A stretch of DNA of 64,000 nt from Fasciola hepatica (lineage: Eukaryota > Platyhelminthes > Trematoda > Plagiorchiida > Fasciolidae). The translations under genes were made by a program, and so were the position numbers. The notes beneath the pieces were generated by a model. The model ran no database searches. It was not told where the DNA came from and saw only the letters and a program-made list of their open reading frames with translations. Every line of letters begins with the position of its first letter. The first letter of the stretch is position 1. Location of the stretch: the NCBI GenBank assembly GCA_948099385.1, contig CANUEZ040000196.1:3269001-3333000 (forward strand), read 5' to 3'. Positions 9,301-23,876 of this stretch are shown here, one piece after another.

Positions 9301-12300
9301 TGTCAGTCGAACACCCAAACCACAAGGCTATCCGATATCGGTCTGAACGCTTTGTTCAACATATACACTACATGATATAGCACAATCCCCAAATTGGCTT
9401 CGGCTTTCGCTTTCGCTTTGAACGGTAACAACCAAATTCTCGCACACCGATCCAATCCTATGTTCCATCACTTCTCTATTTATGGGCCTAAGTAAAACCA
9501 AGGCATTCCCTTATGAACAATCCACACAGATTGCTCATACAATGCAATAGAGCAGTTGCAGTGTAGATTTAAATAAAATGATTCTCCATGCAGCTTGAAC
9601 ACTGAACTGACCATTGAAAATTATGGAAGCACTGTACAGCTGTTTGATCCGCTAAGGGAATCATGAGCATTGCACATGGACAGAGCCCACTCGGAGACAC
9701 GAACAAGGGTTGGGGTGAACGATTGTCAGTCGAACACCCAAACCACAAATCTATCCGATATGGGTCTCAACGCTTTGTTCAACATATACACTACATGATA
9801 TAGCACAATCCCCAAATTGGCTTCGGCTTTCGCTTTCGCTTTGAACGGTAACAACCAAATTCTCGCACACCGATCCAATCCTATGTTCCATCACTTCTCT
9901 ATTTATGGGCTTAAGTAAAACCAAGGCATTCCCTTATGAACAATCCACACAGATTGCTCATACAATGCAATAGAGCAGTAGCAGAGTAGATTTGTATAAT
10001 ATGATTCTCCATGCAGCTTGACCACGGAACTGACCATTGAAAATTATGGAAGCACTGTACAGGTGTTCGATCCGCTATGGGAATAATTAACATTGCACAT
10101 GGACAGAACTCACTCGGAGACACGAACAAGGGTTGGGGTGAACGAATGTCAGTCGAACACCCAAACCACAAGGCTATCCGATATGGGTCTCAACGCTTTG
10201 TTCAACATATACACTACATGATATAGCACAATCCCCAAATTGGCTTCGGCTTTCGCTTTCGCTTTGAACGGTAACAACCAAATTCTCGCACACCGATCCA
10301 ATCCTATGTTCCATCACCTCTCTATTTATGGGCCTAAGTAAAACCAAGGCATTCCCTTATGAACAATCCACACAGATTGCTCATACATTGCAATAGAGCA
10401 GTAGCAGAGTAGATCTTTATAATATGATTCTCCATGCATCTTGAACACTGAACTGACCATTGAAAATTATGGAAGCACTGTACAGCTGTTCGATCCGCTA
10501 AGGGAATCATGAGCATTGCACATGGACAGAGCCCACTCGGAGACACGAACAAGGGTTGGGGTGAACGAATGTCAGTCGAACACCCAAACCACAAGGCTAT
10601 CCGATATGGGTATCAACGCTTTGTTCAACATAAACAATACATGATATAGCACAATCCCCAAATTGGCTTCGGATTTCGCTTTCGCTTTGAACGGTAACAA
10701 CCAAATTCTCGCACACCGATCCAATCCTATGTTCCATCACTTCTCTATTTATGGGCCTATGTAAAACCAAGGCATTCCCTTATGAACAATCCATACAGAT
10801 TTCACATACGATGCAATAGAGCAGTAGCAGAGTAGATTTAAATAATATGATTCTCCATGCAGCTTGAACACTGAACTGACCATTGAAAATGATGGAAGCA
10901 CTGTACAGCTGTTTGATCAGCTAACGGAATCATGAGCATTGCACATGGACAGAACCCACTCGGAGAAACGAACAAGGGTTGGGGTGAACGAATGTCAGTC
11001 GAACACCCAAACCACAAGGCTATCCGATATGGGTCTCAACGCTTTGTTCAACATATACACTACATGATATAGCACAATCCCCAAATTGGCTTCGGCTTTC
11101 GCTTTCGCTTTGAACGGTAACAACCAAATTCTCGCACACCAATCCAATCCTATGTTCCATCACTTCTCTATTTATGGGCCTAAGTAAAACCAAGGCATTC
11201 CCTTATGAACAATCCACACAGATTGCTCATACAATGCAATAGAGCAGTAGCAGAGTAGATTTGTATAATATGATTCTCCATGCAGTTTGAACACTGAACT
11301 GACCATTGAAAGTTATGGAAGCACTGTACAGCTGTTTGATCCGCTAAGGGAATCATGAGCATTGCACATGGACAGAGCCCACTCGGAGACACGAACAAGG
11401 GTTGGGGTGAACGAATGTCAGTCGAACACACGAACCACAAGGCTATCCGATATGGGTCTGAACGCTTTGTTCAACATATACACTACATGATATAGCACAA
11501 TCCCCAAATTGGCTTCGGCTTTCGCTTTCGCTTTGAACGGTAACAACCAAATTCTCGCACACCGATCCAATCCTATGTTCCATCACTTCTCTATTTATGG
11601 GCCTCAGTAAAACCAAGGCATTCTCTTATGAACAATCCACACAGATTGCTCATACAATACAATAGAGCAGTAGCAGAGTAGATTTGTATAATATGATTCT
11701 CCATGCAGCTTGAACACTGAACTGACCATTGAAAATTATGGAAGCACTGTACAGCTGTTTGATCCGCTAAGGGAATCATGAGCATTGAACATGGACAGAG
11801 CCCACTCGGAGACACGAACAAGGGTTGGGGTGAACGAATGTCAGTCGAACACCCAAACCACAAGGCTATCCGATATGGGTCTCAACGCTTTGTTCAACTG
11901 ATACAATACATGATATAGCACAATCCCAAATCGGCTTCGGCTTTTGCTTTCGCTTTGAACGGTAACAACCAAATTCTCGCACACCGATCCAATCCTATGT
12001 TCCATCACTTCTCTATTTATGGGCCCAGGTAAAACCAAGGCATTCCCTTATGAACAATCCACACAGATTGCTCATACGATGCAATAGAGCAGCAGCAGCG
12101 TAGATTTGTATAATATGATTCTCCATGCAGCTTGAACACTGAACTGACCGTTGAAAATTATGGAAGCACTGTACAGCTGTTTGATCCGCTAACGGAATCA
12201 TGAGCATTGCACATGGACAGAGCCCACTCGGAGACACGAACAAGGGTTGGGGTGAACGAATGTCAGTCGAACACCAAAATCACAAGGCTATCCGATATGG

Positions 12301-12872
12301 GTCTCAACGCTTTGTTCAACATATAGACTACATGATATAGCACAATCCCCAAATTGGCTTCGGATTTCGCTTTCGCTTTGAACGGTAACAATCAAATTCT
12401 CGCACACCGATCCAATCCTATGTTCCATCACTTCTCTATTTATGGGCCCCAGTAAAACCAAGGCATTACCTTATGAACAATCCACACAGATTGCTCATAC
12501 AATACAATAGAGCAGTAGCAGAGTAGATTTGTATAATATGATTCTCCATGCAGCTTGAACACTGAACTGACCATTGAAAATTATGGAAGCACTGTACAGC
12601 TGTTTGATCCGCTAAGGGAATCATGAGCATTGCACATGGACAGAGCCCACTTGGAGACACGAACAAGGGTTGGGGTGAACGAATGTCAGTGGAACACCCA
12701 AACCACAAGGCTATCCGATATGGGTCTCAACGCTTTGTTCAACATATACACTACATGATATAGCACAATCCCCAAATTGGCTTCGGCTTTCGCTTTCGCT
12801 TTGAACGGTAACAACCAAATTCTCGCACACCGATCCAATCCTATGTTCCATCACTCCTCTATTTATATGGGC

Positions 12873-15800
12873 CTAAGTAAAACCAAGGCATTCTCTTATG
12901 AACAATCCACACAGATTGCTCATACAATGCAATAGAGCAGTAGCAGAGTAGATTTGTATAATATGATTCTCCATGCAGCTTGAACACTGAACTGACCATT
13001 GGAAATTATGGAAGCACTGTACAGCTGTTTGATCCGCTAAGGGAATCATGAGCATTGCACATGGACAGAGCCCACTCGGAGACACGAACAAGGGTTGGGG
13101 TGAACGAATGTCAGTCGAACACCCGAACCACAAGGCTATCCGATATCGGTCTGAACGCTTTGTTCAACATATACAATACATGATATAGCACAATCCCCAA
13201 ATTGGCTTCGGCTTTCGCTTTCGCTATGAACGGTAACAACCAAATTCTCGCACACCGATCCAATCCTATGTTCCATCACTCCTTTATTTATATGGGCCTA
13301 AGTAAAACCAAGGCATTCTCTTATGAACAATCCACACAGATTGCTCATACAATGCAATAGAGCAGTAGCAGAGTAGATTTGTATAATATGATTCTCCATG
13401 CATCTTGAACACTGAACTGACCATTGAAAGTTATCGGAGAACTGTACAGCTGTTTGATCCGCTAAGGGAATCATGAGCATTGCACATGGACAGAGCCCAC
13501 TCGGAGACACGAACAAGGGTTGGGGTGAACGAATGTCAGTCGAACACCCAAACCACAAGGCTATCCCATATGGGTCTCAACGCTTTGTTCAACATATACA
13601 CTACATGATATAGCACAATCCCAAATCGGCTTCGGCTTTCGCTTTCGCTTTGAACGGTAACAATCAAATTCTCGCACACCGATCCAATCCTATGTTCCAT
13701 CACTCCTCTATTTATGGGCCTAAGTAAAACCAAGGCATTCTCTTATGAACAATCCACACAGATTGCTCATACAATGCAATAGAGCAGTAGCAGAGTAGAT
13801 TTGTATAATATGATTCTCCATGCAGCTTGAACACTGAACTGACCATTGAAAGTTATCGGAGAACTGTACAGCTGTTTGATCCGCTAAGGGAATCATGAGC
13901 ATTGCACATGGACAGAGCCCACTTGGAGACACGAACAAGGGTTGGGGTGAACGAATGTCAGTCGAACACCCAAACCACAAGGCTATCCGATATGGGTCTC
14001 AACGCTTTGTTCAACATATACAATACATGATATAGCACAATCCCCAAATTGGCTTCGGCTTTCGCTTTCGCTTTGAACGGTAACAACCAAATTCTCGCAC
14101 ACCGATCCAATCCTATGTTCCATCACTTCTCTATTTATGGGCCCAAGTAAAACCAAGGCATTCCATTATGAACAATCCACACAGATTGCTCATACAATGC
14201 AATAGAGCAGTAGCAGAGTAGATTTGTATAATATGATTCCCCATGCAGCTTGAACACTGAACTGACCATTGAAAATTATGGAAGCACTGTACAGCTGTTT
14301 GATCCGCTAAGGGAATCATGAGCATTGCACATGGACAGATCCCACTCGGAGACACGAACAAGGGTTGGGGTGAACGAATGTCAGTCGAACACCCAAACCA
14401 CAAGGCTATCCGATATGGGTCTCAACGCTTTGTTCAACATACACACTACATGATATAGCACAATCCCCAAATTGGCTTCGGCTTTCGCTTTCGCTTTGAA
14501 CGGTAACAACCAAATTCTCGCACACCGATCCAATCCTATGTTCCATCACTTCTCTATTTATGGGCCCCAGTAAAACCAAGGCATTCTCTTATGAACAATC
14601 CACACAGATTGCTCATACAATGCAATAGAGCAGTAGCAGAGTAGATTTGTATAATATGATTCTCCATGCAGCTTGAACACTGAACTGACCATTGAAAGTT
14701 ATCGGAGAACTGTACAGCTGTTTGATCCGCTAAGGGAATCATGAGCATTGCACATGGACAGAGCCCACTCGGAGACACGAACAAGGGTTGGGGTGAACGA
14801 ATGTCAGTCGAACACCCGAACCACAAGGCTATCCGATATCGGTCTGAACGCTTTGTTCAACATATACAATACATGATATAGCACAATCCCCAAATTGGCT
14901 TCGGCTTTCGCTTTCGCTATGAACGGTAACAACCAAATTCTCGCACACCGATCCAATCCTATGTTCCATCACTCCTTTATTTATATGGGCCTAAGTAAAA
15001 CCAAGGCATTCTCTTATGAACAATCCACACAGATTGCTCATACAATGCAATAGAGCAGTAGCAGAGTAGATTTGTATAATATGATTCTCCATGCATCTTG
15101 AACACTGAACTGACCATTGAAAGTTATCGGAGAACTGTACAGCTGTTTGATCCGCTAAGGGAATCATGAGCATTGCACATGGACAGAGCCCACTCGGAGA
15201 CACGAACAAGGGTTGGGGTGAACGAATGTCAGTCGAACACCCAAACCACAAGGCTATCCCATATGGGTCTCAACGCTTTGTTCAACATATACACTACATG
15301 ATATAGCACAATCCCAAATCGGCTTCGGCTTTCGCTTTCGCTTTGAACGGTAACAATCAAATTCTCGCACACCGATCCAATCCTATGTTCCATCACTCCT
15401 CTATTTATATGGGCCTAAGTAAAACCAAGGCATTCTCTTATGAACAATCCACACAGATTGCTCATACAATGCAATAGAGCAGTAGCAGAGTAGATTTGTA
15501 TAATATGATTCTCCATGCAGCTTGAACACTGAACTGACCATTGAAAGTTATCGGAGAACTGTACAGCTGTTTGATCCGCTAAGGGAATCATGAGCATTGC
15601 ACATGGACAGAGCCCACTTGGAGACACGAACAAGGGTTGGGGTGAACGAATGTCAGTCGAACACCCAAACCACAAGGCTATCCGATATGGGTCTCAACGC
15701 TTTGTTCAACATATACAATACATGATATAGCACAATCCCCAAATTGGCTTCGGCTTTCGCTTTCGCTTTGAACGGTAACAACCAAATTCTCGCACACCGA

Positions 15801-16260
15801 TCCAATCCTATGTTCCATCACTTCTCTATTTATGGGCCCAAGTAAAACCAAGGCATTCCCTTATGAACAATCCACACAGATTGCTCATACAATGCAATAG
15901 AGCAGTAGCAGAGTAGATTTGTATAATATGATTCCCCATGCAGCTTGAACACTGAACTGACCATTGAAAATTATGGAAGCACTGTACAGCTGTTTGATCC
16001 GCTAAGGGAATCATGAGCATTGCACATGGACAGATCCCACTCGGAGACACGAACAAGGGTTGGGGTGAACGAATGTCAGTCGAACACCCAAACCACAAGG
16101 CTATCCGATATGGGTCTCAACGCTTTGTTCAACATACACACTACATGATATAGCACAATCCCCAAATTGGCTTCGGCTTTCGCTTTCGCTTTGGATGGTA
16201 ACAACCAAATTCTCGCACACCGATCCAATCCTATGTTCCATCACTTCTCTATTTATGGGC
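12873..16260. repeat. 4-unit higher-order repeat, about 1693 bp, two copies
   Basis: Units starting at 12873, 13298, 13720 and 14143 are matched by those at 14566, 14991, 15415 and 15838. Shared rare features: CATCTTGAACACTG with TTATCGGAGAAC and a 1-bp shorter AATCCCAAATCGG (13298 and 14991); CCCACTTGG with TTATCGGAGAAC (13720 and 15415); CCCAAG start, ATTCCCCATGCAG and CAGATCCCAC (14143 and 15838); CCCGAACC with CCGATATCGG and GCTATGAACGG (second halves of 12873 and 14566). Differences are few, including a 2-bp TA gain in 14991 relative to 13298. The exact edges are probably within units rather than at my chosen unit start. Confidence 0.8.
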
Positions 16261-19221
16261 CCCAGTAAAACCAAGGCATTACCTTATGAACAATCCACAC
16301 AGATTGCTCATACAATGCAATAGAGCAGTAGCAGAGTAGATTTGTATAATATGATTCTCCATGCAGCTTGAACACTGAACTGATCATTGAAAGTTATCGG
16401 AGAACTGTACAGCTGTTTGATCCGCTAAGGGAATCATGAGCATTGCACATGGACAGAGCCCACTTGGAGACACGAACAAGGGTTGGGGTGAACGAATGTC
16501 AGTCGAACACCCAAACCACAAGGCTATCCGATATGGGTCTCAACGCTTTGTTCAACATATACAATACATGATATAGCACAATCCCCAAATTGGCTTCGGC
16601 TTTCGCTTTCGCTTTGAACGGTAACAACCAAATTCTCGCACACCGATCCAATCCTATGTTCCATCACTTCTCTATTTATGGGCCCAAGTAAAACCAAGGC
16701 ATTCCCTTATGAACAATCCACACAGATTGCTCATACAATGCAATAGAGCAGTAGCAGAGTAGATTTGTATAATATGATTCCCCATGCAGCTTGAACACTG
16801 AACTGACCATTGAAAATTATGGAAGCACTGTACAGCTGTTTGATCCGCTAAGGGAATCATGAGCATTGCACATGGACAGATCCCACTCGGAGACACGAAC
16901 AAGGGTTGGGGTGAACGAATGTCAGTCGAACACCCAAACCACAAGGCTATCCGATATGGGTCTCAACGCTTTGTTCAACATACACACTACATGATATAGC
17001 ACAATCCCCAAATTGGCTTCGGCTTTCGCTTTCGCTTTGGATGGTAACAACCAAATTCTCGCACACCGATCCAATCCTATTTTCCATCACTTCTCTATTT
17101 ATGGGCCTAAGTAAAACCAAGGCATTCCCTTATGAACAATCCACACAGATTGCTCATACAATGCAATAGAGCAGTAGCAGAGTAGATTTGTATAATATGA
17201 TTCTCCATGCAGCTTGAACACTGAACTGACCATTGAAAATTATGGAAGCACTGTACAGCTGTTTGATCAGCTAAGGGAATCATGAGCATTGCACATGGAC
17301 AGAACCCACTCGGAGACACGAACAAGCGTTGGGGTGAACGAATGTCAGTCGAACACCCAAACCACAAGGCTATCCCATATGGGTCTCAACGCTTTGTTCA
17401 ACATATACACTACCTGATATAGCACAATCCCCAAATTGGCTTCGGCTTTCGGTTTCGCTTTGAACGGTAACAACCAAATTCTCGCACACCGATCCATTCC
17501 TATGTTCCATCACTTCTCTATTTATGGGCCTAAGTAAAACCAAGGCATTCCCTTATGAACAATCCACACAGATTGCTCATACAATGCAATAGAGCAGTAG
17601 CAGAGTAGATTTGTATAATATGATTCTCCATGCAGCTTGAACACTGAACTGACCATTGAAAATTATGGAAGCACTGTACAGCTGTTTGATCCGCTAAGGG
17701 AATCATGAGCATTGCACATGGACAGAGCCCACTCGGAGACACGAACAGGGGTTGGGGTGAACGAATGTCAGTCGAACACCCAAACCACAAGGCTATCCGA
17801 TATGGGTCTCAACGCTTTGTTCAACATACACACTACATGATATAGCACAATCCCCAAATTGGCTTCGGCTTTCGCTTTCGCTTTGAACGGTAACAACCAA
17901 ATTCTCGCACACCGATCCAATCCTATGTTCCATCACTTCTCTATTTATGGGCCCAAGTAAAACCAAGGCATTCCCTTATGAACAATCCACACAGATTGCT
18001 CATACAATGCAATAGAGCAGTAGCAGAGTAGATTTGTATAATATGATTCCCCATGCAGCTTGAACACTGAACTGACCATTGAAAATTATGGAAGCACTGT
18101 ACAGCTGTTTGATCCGCTAAGGGAATCATGAGCATTGCACATGGACAGATCCCACTCGGAGACACGAACAAGGGTTGGGGTGAACGAATGTCAGTCGAAC
18201 ACCCAAACCACAAGGCTATCCGATATGGGTCTCAACGCTTTGTTCAACATACACACTACATGATATAGCACAATCCCCAAATTGGCTTCGGCTTTCGCTT
18301 TCGCTTTGGATGGTAACAACCAAATTCTCGCACACCGATCCAATCCTATTTTCCATCACTTCTCTATTTATGGGCCTAAGTAAAACCAAGGCATTCCCTT
18401 ATGAACAATCCACACAGATTGCTCATACAATGCAATAGAGCAGTAGCAGAGTAGATTTGTATAATATGATTCTCCATGCAGCTTGAACACTGAACTGACC
18501 ATTGAAAATTATGGAAGCACTGTACAGCTGTTTGATCAGCTAAGGGAATCATGAGCATTGCACATGGACAGAACCCACTCGGAGACACGAACAAGCGTTG
18601 GGGTGAACGAATGTCAGTCGAACACCCAAACCACAAGGCTATCCCATATGGGTCTCAACGCTTTGTTCAACATATACACTACCTGATATAGCACAATCCC
18701 CAAATTGGCTTCGGCTTTCGGTTTCGCTTTGAACGGTAACAACCAAATTCTCGCACACCGATCCATTCCTATGTTCCATCACTTCTCTATTTATGGGCCT
18801 AAGTAAAACCAAGGCATTCCCTTATGAACAATCCACACAGATTGCTCATACAATGCAATAGAGCAGTAGCAGAGTAGATTTGTATAATATGATTCTCCAT
18901 GCAGCTTGAACACTGAACTGACCATTGAAAATTATGGAAGCACTGTACAGCTGTTTGATCCGCTAAGGGAATCATGAGCATTGCACATGGACAGAGCCCA
19001 CTCGGAGACACGAACAGGGGTTGGGGTGAACGAATGTCAGTCGAACACCCAAACGACAAAGCTATCCGATATGGGTCTCAACGCTTTGATCAACATAAAC
19101 AAAACATGATACAGCACAATCCCCAAATTGGCTTCGGCTTTCGCTTTGGCTTTGAACGGTAACAAACAAATTCTCGCACACCAATCCAATCCTATGTTCC
19201 ATCACTTCTCTATTTATGGGC
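15838..19221. repeat. 3-unit higher-order repeat (1269 bp) with a preceding 2-unit step
   Basis: The CCCAAG / ATTCCCCATG / CAGATCCCAC / CACACTAC type recurs at 15838, 16684 (2 units later) and 17953 (3 units later). Units 17107 and 18376 look identical at every variant I checked: TTTGATCAGC, AACAAGCGTTGG, CTACCTGATATAG, GGTTTCGC and GATCCATTCC. Units 17530 and 18799 share GAACAGGGGTTGGG but split at AAACCACAAGG versus AAACGACAAAGC, so the copy junction lies inside that unit. Confidence 0.8.
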
Positions 19222-22182
19222 CTAAGTAAAACCAAGGCATTCCCTTATGAACAATCCACACAGATTGCTCATACAATGCAATAGAGCAGTAGCAGAGTAG
19301 ATTTGTATAATATGATTCTCCATGCAGCTTGAACACTGAACTGACCATTGAAAATTATGGAAGCACTGTACAGCTGTTTGATCCGCTAAGGGAATCATGA
19401 GCATTGCACATGGACAGATCCCACTCGGAGACACGAACAAGGGTTGGGGTGAACGAATGTCAGTCGAACACCCGAACCACAAGGCTATCCGATATGGGTC
19501 TGAACGCTTTGTTCAACATATACAATACATGATATAGCACAATCCCCAAATTGGCTTCGGCTTTCGCTTTCGCTTTGAACGGTAACAACCAAATTCTCGC
19601 ACACCGATCCAATCCTATGTTCCATCACTTCTCTATTTATGGGCCCAAGTAAAACCAAGGCATTCCCTTATGAACAATCCACACAGATTGCTCATACAAT
19701 ACAATAGAGCAGTAGCAGAGTAGATTTGTATAATATGATTCTCCATGCAGCTTGAACACTGAACTGACCATTGAAAATTATGGAAGCACTGTACAGCTGT
19801 TTGATCCGCTAAGGGAATCATGAGCATTGCACATGGACAGATCCCACTCGGAGACACGAACAAGGGTTGGGGTGAACGAATGTCAGTCGAACACCCAAAC
19901 CACAAGGCTATCCGATATGGGTCTCAACGCTTTGTTCAACATACACACTACATGATATAGCACAATCCCCAAATTGGCTTCGGCTTTCGCTTTCGTTTTG
20001 GATGGTAACAACCAAATTCTCGCACACCGATCCAATCCTATGTTCCATCACTTCTCTATTTATGGGCCTAAGTAAAACCAAGGCATTCCCTTATGAACAA
20101 TCCACACAGATTGCTCATACAATGCAATAGAGCAGTAGCAGAGTAGATTTGTATAATATGATTCTCCATGCAGCTTGAACACTGAACTGACCATTGAAAA
20201 TTATAGAAGCACTGTACAACTGTTTGATCCGCTAAGGGAATCATGAGCATTGCACATGGACAGAACCCACTCGGAGACACGAACAAGCGTTGGGGTGAAC
20301 GAATGTCAGTCGAACACCCAAACCACAAGGCTATCCCATATGGGTCTCAACGCTTTGTTCAACATATACACTACATGATATAGCACAATCCCCAAATTGG
20401 CTTCGGCTTTCGCTTTCGCTTTGTATGGTAACAACCAAATCCTCGCACACCGATCCATTCCTATGTTCCATCACTTCTCTATTTATGGGCCTAAGTAAAA
20501 CCAAGGCATTCCCTTATGAACAATCCACACAGATTGCTCATACAATGCAATAGAGCAGTAGCAGAGTAGATTTGTATAATATGATTCTCCATGCAGCTTG
20601 AACACTGAACTGACCATTGAAAATTATGGAAGCACTGTACAGCTGTTTGATCCGCTAAGGGAATCATGAGCATTGCACATGGACAGAGCCCAGTCGGAGA
20701 CACGAACAGGGGTTGGGGTGAACGAATGTCAGTCGAACACCCAAACGACAAAGCTATCCGATATGGGTCTCAACGCTTTGATCAACATAAACAAAACATG
20801 ATACAGCACAATCCCCAAATTGGCTTCGGCTTTCGCTTTGGCTTTGAATGGTAACAAACAAATTCTCGCACACCAATCCAATCATATGTTCCATCACTTC
20901 TCTATTTATGGGCCTAAGTAAAACCAAGGCATTCCCTTATGAACAATCCACACAGATTGCTCATACAATGCAATAGAGCAGTAGCAGAGTAGATTTGTAT
21001 AATATGATTCTCCATGCAGCTTGAACACTGAACTGACCATTGAAAATTATTGAAGCACTGTACAGCTGTTTGATCCGCTAAGGGAATCATGAGCATTGCA
21101 CATGGACAGATCCCACTCGGAGACACGAACAAGGGTTGGGGTGAACGAATGTCAGTCGAACACCCAAACCACAAGGCTATCCGATATGGGTCTGAACGCT
21201 TTGTTCAACATATACAATACATGATATAGCACAATCCCCAAATTGGCTTCGGCTTTCGCTTTCGCTTTGAATGGTAACAACCAAATTCTCGCACACCAAT
21301 CCAATCCTATGTTCCATCACTTCTCTATTTATGGGCCTAAGTAAAACCAAGGCATTCCCTTATGAACAATCCACACAGATTGCTCATACAATGCAATAGA
21401 GCAGTAGCAGAGTAGATTTGTATAATATGATTCTCCATGCAGCTTGAACACTGAACTGACCATTGAAAATTATGGAAGCACTGTACAGCTGTTTGATCCG
21501 CTAAGGGAATCATGAGCATTGCACATGGACAGAGCCCACTCGGAGACACGAACAAGGGTTGGGGTGAACGAATGTCAGTCGAACACCCAAACCACAAGGC
21601 TATCCGATATGGGTCTCAACGCTTTGTTCAACATATACACTACATGATATAGCACAATCCCCAAATTGGCTTCGGCTTTCGGTTTCGCTTTGAACGGTAA
21701 CAACCAAATTCTCGCACACCGATCCAATCCTATGTTCCATCACTTCTCTATTTATGGGCCTAAGTAAAACCAAGGCATTCCCTTATGAACAATCCACACA
21801 GATTGCTCATACAATGCAATAGAGCAGTAGCAGAGTAGATTTGTATAATATGATTCTCCATGCAGCTTGAACACTGAACTGACCATTGAAAATTATGGAA
21901 GCACTGTACAGCTGTTTGATCCGCTAAGGGAATCATGAGCATTGCACATGGACAGAGCCCAGTCGGAGACACGAACAGGGGTTGGGGTGAACGAATGTCA
22001 GTCGAACAACCAAACGACAAAGCTATCCGATATGGGTCTCAACGCTTTGATCAACATAAACAAAACATGATACAGCACAATCCCCAAATTGGCTTCGGCT
22101 TTCGCTTTGGCTTTGAATGGTAACAAACAAATTCTCGCACACCAATCCAATCATATGTTCCATCACTTCTCTATTTATGGGC
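18376..22182. repeat. Overlapping 4-unit (1692 bp) and 3-unit (1269 bp) repeats
   Basis: A very distinctive unit type recurs at 18799, 20491 and 21760, spaced 4 and then 3 units apart. It carries AACAGGGGTTGGG, AAACGACAAAGC, TTTGATCAACATAAAC, AAAACATGATACAGC and GTAACAAACAAATTC. The GTTGGGG-preceding AAGCG variant is shared by 18376 and 20068, and CAGATCCCAC by 19222 and 20914. The change of spacing shows that exchange has used more than one register in a short distance. Confidence 0.8.
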
Positions 22183-23876
22183 CTAAGTAAAACCAAGGCA
22201 TTCCCTTATGAACAATCCACACAGATTGCTCATACAATGCAATAGAGCAGTAGCAGAGTAGATTTGTATAATATGATTCTCCATGCAGCTTGAACACTGA
22301 ACTGACCATTGGAAATTATGGAAGCACTGTACAGCTGTTTGATCCGCTAAGGGAATCATGAGCATTGCACATGGACAGAGCCCACTCGGAGACACGAACA
22401 AGGGTTGGGGTGAACGAATGTCAGTCGAACACCCGAACCACAAGGCTATCCGATATCGGTCTGAACGCTTTGTTCAACATATACAATACATGATATAGCA
22501 CAATCCCCAAATTGGCTTCGGCTTTCGCTTTCGCTTTGAACGGTAACAACCAAATTCTCGCACACCGATCCAATCCTATGTTCCATCACTCCTCTATTTA
22601 TATGGGCCTAAGTAAAACCAAGGCATTCCCTTATGATCAATCCACACAGATTGCTCATACAATGCAATAGAGCAGTAGCAGAGTAGATTTGTATAATATG
22701 ATTCTCCATGCAGCTTGAACACTGAACTGACCATTGAAAATTATGGAAGCACTGTACAGCTGTTTGATCCGCTAAGGGAATCATGAGCATTGCACATGGA
22801 CAGAGCCCACTCGGAGACACGAACAAGGGTTGGGGTGAACGAATGTCAGTCGAACACCCAAACCACAAGGCTATCCGATATCGGTCTGAACGCTTTGTTC
22901 AACATATACACTACATGATATAGCACAATCCCCAAATTGGCTTCGGCTTTCGCTTTCGCTTTGAACGGTAACAACCAAATTCTCGCACACCGATCCAATC
23001 CTATTTTCCATCACTTCTCTATTTATGGGCCCAGGTAAAACCAAGGCATTCCCTTATGAACAATCCACACAGATTGCTCATACGATGCAATGGAGCAGTA
23101 GCAGAGTAGATTTGTATAAAATGATTCTCCATGCAGCTTGAACACTGAACTGACCATTGAAAATGATGGAAGCACTGTACAGCTGTTTGATCCGCTAAGG
23201 GAATCATGAGCATTGCACATGGACAGAGCCCACTCGGAGACACGAACAAGGGTTGGGGTGAACGAATGTCAGTCGAACACCCAAACCACAAGGCTATCCG
23301 ATATGGGTCTCAACGCTTTGTTCAACATATACACTACATGATATAGCACAATCCCCAAATTGGCTTCGGATTTCGCTTTCGCTTTGAACGGTAACAACCA
23401 AATTCTCGCACACCGATCCAATCCTATGTTCCATCACTTCTCTATTTATGGGCCCCAGTAAAACCAAGGCATTACCTTATGAACAATCCACACAGATTGC
23501 TCATACAATGCAATAGAGCAGTAGCAGAGTAGATTTGTATAATATGATTCTCCATGCAGCTTGACCACGGAACTGACCATTGAAAATTATGGAAGCACTG
23601 TACAGCTGTTTGATCCGCTAAGGGAATCATGAGCATTGCACATGGACAGAACCCACTCGGAGACACGAACAAGGGTTGGGGTGAACGAATGTCAGTCGAA
23701 CACCCAAACCACAAGGCTATCCGATATGGGTCTCAACGCTTTGTTCAACATATACAATACATGGTATAGCACAATCCCCAAATTGGCTTCGGCTTTCGCT
23801 TTCGCTTTGAACGGTAACAAACAAATTCTCGCACACCGATCCAATCCTATGTTCCATCACTTCTCTATTTATGGGC

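Larger units (their letters stand above)
180..11602. repeat. Left subarray, mostly monomeric, weak higher-order structure
   Basis: Twenty-seven units with mixed combinations of common variants (AGAACCC or AGAGCCC, AACACTG or CCACTG/CCACGG, CAATCC or CAAATCGCC). I could not read a stable HOR period. Neighbouring units 3987 and 4410 are close to each other (CATACATTGC, GACCACTGAACTG), and the rare GATCTTTATAAT variant links 4410 with 10334, fourteen units away. The only length changes are a 2-bp TA insertion in unit 4833 and a 1-bp loss in unit 11603 at the block boundary. Confidence 0.75.
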
